Assembly (NCBI GenBank): GCA_025459175.1
Contig: JALORC010000076.1
Span: forward strand, 1-36,597
Length of the DNA stretch: 36,597 nucleotides
Direction of reading: 5' to 3'
DNA from: Planctomycetota bacterium
Lineage (GTDB): Bacteria > Planctomycetota > UBA1135 > UBA2386
Under the pieces are notes generated by a model that was not told the DNA's origin, searched no databases, and was given only the letters and a program-made list of their open reading frames with translations. Below, piece after piece: positions 31,693 to 36,597 of this stretch (its first letter is position 1; every line of letters starts with the position of its first letter). A program made the position numbers and the translations under genes.

Positions 31693-33027
31693 GTGCCCAA
31701 ACCTCGCGTCACCATCATCGGCCGCCCGAACGTCGGCAAGTCGAGCCTCTTCAACCGGCTCGTCGGGCGCCGGGTCGCCATCGTCGAACCGACTGCGGGC
31801 GTCACCCGCGATCGCGTGGTCGTGCCGGTCCGCTACGGCGATCGGAGTTTCGACCTGATCGACACCGGCGGGCTCGGCATGGTCGACGAAGCGCTGCTGC
31901 GGGAGCACGTCGAGGCCCAGATCGGCTTCGCGCTCGAGACGGCCGATGTGATCGTGTTCGTCGTCGACGGCAAGGAGGGCCATGTGCCGGGCGACGACAT
32001 GGTCGCCCGTCGCTTGCGACCGCTCGGCAAGAAGGTGGTGTTGGTCGCCAACAAGGTCGAGTCGCATCACGAGGAACTGTCGCTGCCGGCGTGGCAGCGG
32101 TTGGGCTTCGGCGATCCGGTGTCGGTCAGCGCGAAGGAAGGCTTCGGGGCCAGCGTGCTGTTGGACCGGATCCTGACCGAGTTGCCGCCGAAGGCCGAGG
32201 ACGAGGACGAGGCCGAGGGCGACGTGCTGCGGTTCGCGATCGTCGGCAAGCGCAACTCGGGCAAGTCGACGCTGACCAACGAGCTGGTCGGCGAGGAGCG
32301 GGTCATCGTCAGCGAGGTCCCCGGCACGACCCGCGACGCCATCGACGTCGTGTTCGAGTTCGAGGGCAAGAAGTTGATGGCGATCGACACCGCCGGCGTG
32401 CGCAAGAAGAAGAGCCTCGAGCACGCGATCGAGCTGTTCGCGCACAATCGCAGCAACGACAGCATCCGGCGCGCGCACGTGGTCGTGCACATGTTCGACG
32501 TGCGGGAGCCGATCAGCCAGGTCGACAAGACGCTGGCCGCCTACTGCGTCGAGCACCACAAGCCGGTGATCCTGGTCGGCAACAAGATCGACCTCGCGCC
32601 CGAGCTCGACCTGCAGAAGTGGGACGCCTACATCAAGCAGCAGCTGGCCGGCCTCGATCACGCGCCGGTGGTGTTCCTGTCGGCCCAGGAGGGCACCAAC
32701 GTCGACGGCATGCTCGAGCTGCTGTTCGATCTGCGGGCGCAGACCCAGCGCACCATCCCGACCGGTCGGCTCAACGCGGTGCTGGGCGAGGCCCGGGATC
32801 GCCAGCTGCCGTCGGCGGGCGGCCATTTCCCGAAGCTGTTCTACGGCACGCAGACCGGCACCGAGCCGGTGTCGCTGCTGGTGTTCGTCAACGAGCCGAG
32901 GCTGTTCCGCGGCCAGTACGAGCGCTATCTGGTGCAGGTGCTGCGCGAGGCCTTCGACTGCCACGAAGTGCCGATCCGCATCGCGTTCCGGCGCCGGGAC
33001 AAGATCGTGCTCGGCGGCAAGGATTGA
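31693..33027 (+). CDS. der: Ribosome biogenesis GTPase Der (EngA)
   Basis: 444 residues with two tandem GTPase domains and a KH-like C-terminal domain. GTG 31693 starts VPKPRVTIIGRPNVGKS, the usual Der opening; upstream frame is not conserved. Domain 1: GRPNVGKSS, DTGG, and G4 as NKVE (normally NKxD). Domain 2 (from about 180): GKRNSGKST (normally GxPNVGKS), DTAGVRKK and NKID. The C-terminal domain contains TGRLNAVLGEA, PKLFYGTQTGTEP, LLVFVNEPRLF and VPIRIAFRRR. Der is needed for 50S subunit maturation. An acidic linker EDEDEAEGD separates the G domains. It converges with trkH. Confidence 0.94.
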   Translation: MPKPRVTIIGRPNVGKSSLFNRLVGRRVAIVEPTAGVTRDRVVVPVRYGDRSFDLIDTGGLGMVDEALLREHVEAQIGFALETADVIVFVVDGKEGHVPGDDMVARRLRPLGKKVVLVANKVESHHEELSLPAWQRLGFGDPVSVSAKEGFGASVLLDRILTELPPKAEDEDEAEGDVLRFAIVGKRNSGKSTLTNELVGEERVIVSEVPGTTRDAIDVVFEFEGKKLMAIDTAGVRKKKSLEHAIELFAHNRSNDSIRRAHVVVHMFDVREPISQVDKTLAAYCVEHHKPVILVGNKIDLAPELDLQKWDAYIKQQLAGLDHAPVVFLSAQEGTNVDGMLELLFDLRAQTQRTIPTGRLNAVLGEARDRQLPSAGGHFPKLFYGTQTGTEPVSLLVFVNEPRLFRGQYERYLVQVLREAFDCHEVPIRIAFRRRDKIVLGGKD

Positions 33028-33057
33028 GTCCGGGTCGCCGATCCGGTCACGCCTCGA

Positions 33058-34524
33058 TCATCGGCGCCAGAAGCTCGGACTGAACAGCACCATCGCCGTC
33101 AGAAGTTCGAGTCGCCCGAACAGCATCTGCAGCGACATCAGGCCCTTGCTGCCGTCGGCCAGGCCACCGAAGCCGCCGAACGGACCCACGTTCGCGATCC
33201 CCGGCAGCACCTCCGCGGTGCCGCCCTGCAGCAGCACTTTGCCGGCCTCGGTCGGGTCGACCAGCGTCAGTGCCGGACCGCAGTTGCCGACCATCGTCGC
33301 GCTGCTGGTCAGCGCCGCGACGAAGTTCAGCTGCGAATCGAAGCTCAGCGCCACGGCGCCGATCGCGACCGTCAGGCACCACAGCATCACGATGGCCAGG
33401 ATCGACGAGATCACGGCGGCCGGCAGCACTTCGTCGTCGAGCTTGATGCGCTCGATGCTCTTCGGCCGCACGAAGTGCCGGATCGTGTAGGCGAGCAGCT
33501 TCAGGATCACCAGGAAGCGCACCTGCTTGATGCCGCCGGCGGTCGAACCACTGCAACCGCCGAGGAACATCGCGCCGAACAGCACCAGGGTCGCGGTCGC
33601 GGGCCAGACCTGGAAGTCGGCGGTGGCATAGCCGGTCGAGGTCAGCACGCTGATGCTGTTGAACGAAGCCTGGCGCAGGGCCGTGAGCAGCGGCAGGCCG
33701 CCGCGCACCAGCGCCACCGTGCAGAACAGGATCAGCAGGGCGGTGGTCAGCGTGTAGAGCCGGAACTCGCCCGAACGGGCCAGGGTGCGCAGGCACGGCA
33801 AGCCACTGCGCCAGTGGGTGGCGATCACCGCGAAGCTGGCCCCGCCGAGGAACATGAACGTCGTCAGCACCAGTTCGCCGCCGAGGCTGTTGAAATCGGC
33901 GATCGAGACCTTGGTCGTGAAGCCGCCCGTCGACAGCGCGGTGAACGCATGACAGACCGCGTCGAACCATCCGTAGCCGCCGGGCCAGACGAGGAGCAAG
34001 GCACACAGAGCGGTGAGTCCGGTGTAGATCGCGGCGATCAGCCGCGCCTTCTCGAGTGCCCGCGGCTGGTACGACTCGGTGCCGACGCCGACCGACTCCG
34101 ACGACAGCAGGTTCTTGCCGGTGATACCCATCGCCGGCAGCAGGGTCACGAACACCAGCACGATGCCGATGCCGCCGATCCACTGCAGCAGCGCGCGCCA
34201 CAGCAACAGGCTCGGTGGGCTGTCGGGCACGTTGGGATTCGGCCCGCTGCCCAGCACCGAGGCGCCCGTCGTCGTCAAGCCGCTGACGGTCTCGAACACC
34301 GCGTCGAACGGATTGGGCAACAGCCCCGACCACTGGAACGGGATCGCGCCCCACAACAGCGCGGCGACCAGGGCGCCTATCGCGAGGCTGCAGCCGAAGC
34401 CGGCCACGGTCGCGTAGCGGTCGTGGCGCGCTTCCAGCAGCGCACAGCCGAACGCCGGCAGCTGGGCGACCGTGAAGAAGCCGGCGAAGCCGGCCATCAG
34501 GCGCGCTACCTGCGGGAGGTTCAT
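33058..34524 (-). CDS. trkH: Trk-type potassium uptake transporter membrane subunit TrkH
   Basis: 488 residues, about ten to twelve hydrophobic segments. The four pore loops with Gly filter residues are visible: SGLTTTGASVL, ALSTGGFTT, LTSTGYAT and SATMVGNCGP. GGCSGSTAGGIKQVRF before the last pore region and FNSLGGELVL are typical of TrkH/KtrB. It transports potassium into the cell, usually gated by a cytoplasmic TrkA/KtrA subunit. No trkA lies in this window. It is convergent with der and 55 bases upstream (on its strand) of nothing else in the window; the next gene on the minus strand ends at 34580. Confidence 0.93.
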   Translation of the reverse strand: MNLPQVARLMAGFAGFFTVAQLPAFGCALLEARHDRYATVAGFGCSLAIGALVAALLWGAIPFQWSGLLPNPFDAVFETVSGLTTTGASVLGSGPNPNVPDSPPSLLLWRALLQWIGGIGIVLVFVTLLPAMGITGKNLLSSESVGVGTESYQPRALEKARLIAAIYTGLTALCALLLVWPGGYGWFDAVCHAFTALSTGGFTTKVSIADFNSLGGELVLTTFMFLGGASFAVIATHWRSGLPCLRTLARSGEFRLYTLTTALLILFCTVALVRGGLPLLTALRQASFNSISVLTSTGYATADFQVWPATATLVLFGAMFLGGCSGSTAGGIKQVRFLVILKLLAYTIRHFVRPKSIERIKLDDEVLPAAVISSILAIVMLWCLTVAIGAVALSFDSQLNFVAALTSSATMVGNCGPALTLVDPTEAGKVLLQGGTAEVLPGIANVGPFGGFGGLADGSKGLMSLQMLFGRLELLTAMVLFSPSFWRR

Positions 34525-34579
34525 GTCCGCATGTTGCCGCCGCCGCGCAGCGGCTCAATCCGGAACTTGCCGCGGTGGC

Positions 34580-35665
34580 TCATGCTTCATCGCTGGCGAG
34601 CGCCGCGGCGCGTTCGCCGAGCACCGGCCCGAACTTGAACGCGTGCCCGCTGCAGGCGGTGATGGTCACCAGCGCCGCGGTGCCGGGGGCGCGTGCGACC
34701 GCGAGCCGCTGTCCGGCCGCCATCGTGTACAGACAACGTTCCGTGCCCAGCAGTCGACGCACAGGCGCAGTGAAACTCGCGCGGCCGAGCGCGAGCAGCG
34801 CCGGTTCGTCGACCGGCTCGGCCGCCGCGTCGGGGTCGACGTGCGCCCCTTCGGTGCGGTGTACCGCGGCCTTCAGGCCGGAGCCCTCGACGTCGGGCAG
34901 GCCGTAGACGAAGTCGTTGGCGCCGCGCCCGATCCGGGCCCAGACCGGAAACGCGCCGGCCCGGCAGTCGCTCGTCGCCGCGTCGACGTCGAAGTAGCCG
35001 ACCTGTTGCCGCAGCACGGTCAGCGGCGCCGTCGCCGGAACCAGCTGCGGCAGCCAGGCTCCCGCCGCCAGCACGGCCCTGCCGGCATGCAGTTCCTGGC
35101 CATCGCCGAGCTGCATGCGCACGCCATGGTCCGAGGCGGTGAACCCGTGCACGCGCGTGTGCCACCGCAGTTCGACCCCGCGGTCGGCCAGCCACGCCCG
35201 CAGTCCCTGCATCGTCGCTGCCGCCAGCAGCACGGCTGCCGTGTGGTCGACCAGGGCCGTGTCGTCGACTGGGATCCGCAGCAGCGGGAAGCGGTGGCCC
35301 GCCCGTTCCCCATCGAGCACTTCGGTGCGGTCGCGGTGGTGGGCCGTGGCCGTCAGGTAGTCGGCCAGCGGACCGTCGCCGGGGCCGAAGAACACGCCCG
35401 GGGTCGGCAGCCGCAGCGGCCGTCCCATCGCCGCTTCGAGCGCTGGCCAGCCATGCTCGTTGGCACGCCGGGCCAGCTGGACCAGGTCCGGGTCCTGGTA
35501 GAGACAGCGCGTGATGCGCGTGGCTCCGTGCGAACTGCCGCGGTCGTGACCGGGGTCGAACTGATCGACGACACACAGCCGGCGGACGCCGCGTCGGTGC
35601 AGCCAGAATGCCGTGCACAGGCCGTGGATGCCGGCGCCGACGATGACGCAGTCGTGGGTCGTCAT
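34580..35665 (-). CDS. FAD-dependent oxidoreductase, monomeric sarcosine oxidase/SolA-like
   Basis: 361 residues. ATG 35665 opens MTTHDCVIVGAGIHGL with the FAD-binding GxGxxG. DRGSSHGATRITR matches the conserved region of monomeric sarcosine oxidase and N-methyltryptophan oxidase. Cys311 in ERCLYTMA aligns with the cysteine that covalently holds the flavin in MSOX, and CSGHAFKFGPVLGE near the C-terminus is diagnostic of the family. It would oxidise an N-methyl or secondary amine, releasing hydrogen peroxide; the actual substrate is unknown. It lies in the cytoplasm (no signal). It is divergent from the radical SAM gene. Confidence 0.9.
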   Translation of the reverse strand: MTTHDCVIVGAGIHGLCTAFWLHRRGVRRLCVVDQFDPGHDRGSSHGATRITRCLYQDPDLVQLARRANEHGWPALEAAMGRPLRLPTPGVFFGPGDGPLADYLTATAHHRDRTEVLDGERAGHRFPLLRIPVDDTALVDHTAAVLLAAATMQGLRAWLADRGVELRWHTRVHGFTASDHGVRMQLGDGQELHAGRAVLAAGAWLPQLVPATAPLTVLRQQVGYFDVDAATSDCRAGAFPVWARIGRGANDFVYGLPDVEGSGLKAAVHRTEGAHVDPDAAAEPVDEPALLALGRASFTAPVRRLLGTERCLYTMAAGQRLAVARAPGTAALVTITACSGHAFKFGPVLGERAAALASDEA

Positions 35666-35851
35666 GCTTGGGTGCGGCCGACCGGCCGGCCGCACCAGCA
35701 TTGCGCCGCGGCGAGCGCGCGCAACGCATGACTTCCCGTTCCGGGATGTAGTCCGCAGCGGCGCCACAGCGATGGCATCGTGCGCGCCGATCTTGGCCAA
35801 ACATTGCGCGTCACCGCCTGGAATCGGCCCCAATCCGGGGCTACATCAGGG

Positions 35852-35860
35852 TGCTATAGT
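35852..35860 (+). promoter_or_regulatory. Extended -10 promoter for the radical SAM gene
   Basis: TGCTATAGT: an extended -10 (TGn) with TATAGT, one base from consensus, 32 bases before the ATG at 35893. GGGAG at 35876-35880 gives a ribosome site with 12-base spacing. No -35 match, as expected for an extended -10. Confidence 0.55.
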
Positions 35861-35892
35861 CCTTCGATCCCCTCAGGGAGCCGCCTCGTCCG

Positions 35893-36597
35893 ATGAAGGT
35901 CACGCTGATCCACCCGCCGGTCTACATCAACAAGAACGGCCTCACCGCGCTCCGTCCGAGCCTCCCGCTCGGCCTTGCCTACATCGCTGCCGTTCTGCGC
36001 GATGACAAGCATGATGTCTCCGTGATCGATGCGCTCGGCGCCGCGCCGGAACAGATGGTCGCCGACGGCGACATCTGGCGGCTCGGGCTGACCCCGGAAG
36101 AGGTCATCGAGCGCATCCCCGCCGAGACCAAGGCGATCGGCATCACCAGCATGTGGAGCTACAGCTGGCCGATCGTGCGCGAGCTGATCCACAAGATCCG
36201 CGCGGCGTTCCCGAAGCTGCCGATCGTCTGCGGCGGCGAGCACTTCTCGGCGGTGCCGGAGCTGTCGATGGAGCAGGCGCCGATCGACTTCCTGGTCATC
36301 GGCGAGGGCGAGGAGACCGCGGTGGCGCTGTTTCGCGCGCTCGAACTCGGGCTCGACCACACGGTGATCCCGGGCATCGCGTTCCGCACGCCGGAGGGCA
36401 CGATCCAGAAGAACCCGCGCCGCGATCGCATCAAGAACGTCGACCAGATCCCGTGGCCGGCGTGGGAGCTGTTCGACATCGAGGCCTACTCGAGCAATCG
36501 CCTCGTCAGCGGCATCTACTACGGCAAGACGGTGCCGATCCTGGCGACGCGCGGCTGCCCGTACCAGTGCACCTACTGCAGCTCGCCGAACATGTGG
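35893..36597 (+). CDS. B12-binding radical SAM protein, 3' partial
   Basis: 235 residues are visible before the window ends. The N-terminal Rossmann-like B12-binding domain opens with MKVTLIHPPVY, then SLPLGLAYIAAVLRDDKHDVSVIDA, IGITSMW and CGGEHFSAVPE followed by FLVIGEGEETAVALF. The radical SAM domain starts near the right edge with the 4Fe-4S motif CPYQCTYC (Cys222, Cys226, Cys229). This is the B12-dependent radical SAM superfamily, which includes methyltransferases for lipids, cofactors and natural products; function cannot be narrowed without the rest. The promoter and ribosome site just upstream support this start. Confidence 0.9.
   Translation, partial: MKVTLIHPPVYINKNGLTALRPSLPLGLAYIAAVLRDDKHDVSVIDALGAAPEQMVADGDIWRLGLTPEEVIERIPAETKAIGITSMWSYSWPIVRELIHKIRAAFPKLPIVCGGEHFSAVPELSMEQAPIDFLVIGEGEETAVALFRALELGLDHTVIPGIAFRTPEGTIQKNPRRDRIKNVDQIPWPAWELFDIEAYSSNRLVSGIYYGKTVPILATRGCPYQCTYCSSPNMW

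Noticed and set aside
1..36597. CRISPR arrays, tRNA or rRNA genes, insertion sequences, phage genes
   Set aside because: No regularly spaced repeats, cloverleaf-like sequences, transposase or integrase motifs were found by eye.

Overview
The window is a high-GC bacterial chromosome segment with densely packed genes, many joined by 4-base GTGA or ATGA overlaps. No rRNA, tRNA, CRISPR array, transposase or phage gene was seen. The gene content best fits a Planctomycetota-like organism, at moderate confidence: secreted subtilisin with PPC-type C-terminal modules, a large proline-linked beta-propeller lipoprotein, a eukaryote-type (GT3) glycogen synthase fused to a phosphorylase, a MerR-TPR protein, and futalosine-type menaquinone genes. 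No rRNA or other phylogenetic marker was used.

Layout. 1-814: C-terminal part of an SGNH hydrolase. 945-3059 (-): secreted S8 protease. 3224-12037: glycogen locus, with glgC divergent from a debranching enzyme (GH133), a GH57 enzyme and a 1409-residue GT3 synthase-GT35 phosphorylase fusion. 12096-12800: DUF72/YecE protein. 12888-17640: NHEJ locus, with ku, a small LigD-type ligase and a MerR-TPR protein in one coupled operon, facing a convergent LigD of the form phosphoesterase-(degenerate ligase)-polymerase. 18055-21063: large lipoprotein. 21210-27252: menaquinone genes (ubiE/menG, ubiX-like, mqnP-like) with an interposed CPBP membrane protease, running into holA and mutL. 27275-29168: two divergent envelope proteins of unknown role. 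29169-29421: a structured intergenic region. 29422-35665: thioredoxin-TPR protein, orphan FixJ/NarL-type regulator, HD phosphohydrolase, der, trkH, and a sarcosine-oxidase-like flavoenzyme. 35893-end: B12-binding radical SAM enzyme, cut by the window edge.

How genes work together. The glycogen block holds ADP-glucose supply (GlgC), polymerisation and phosphorolysis on one polypeptide, debranching (GH133) and a GH57 glucan enzyme; no GlgB-type branching enzyme is present, so GH57 is a candidate for that step. In the NHEJ block every ligase motif lost from the LigD protein (nucleophilic Lys, motif III and IV Glu, motif V Lys, OB domain) is intact in the separate ligase translated with Ku. This looks like a split end-joining machine whose LigD keeps a dead ligase fold between its phosphoesterase and polymerase. 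This is the most unusual feature of the window.
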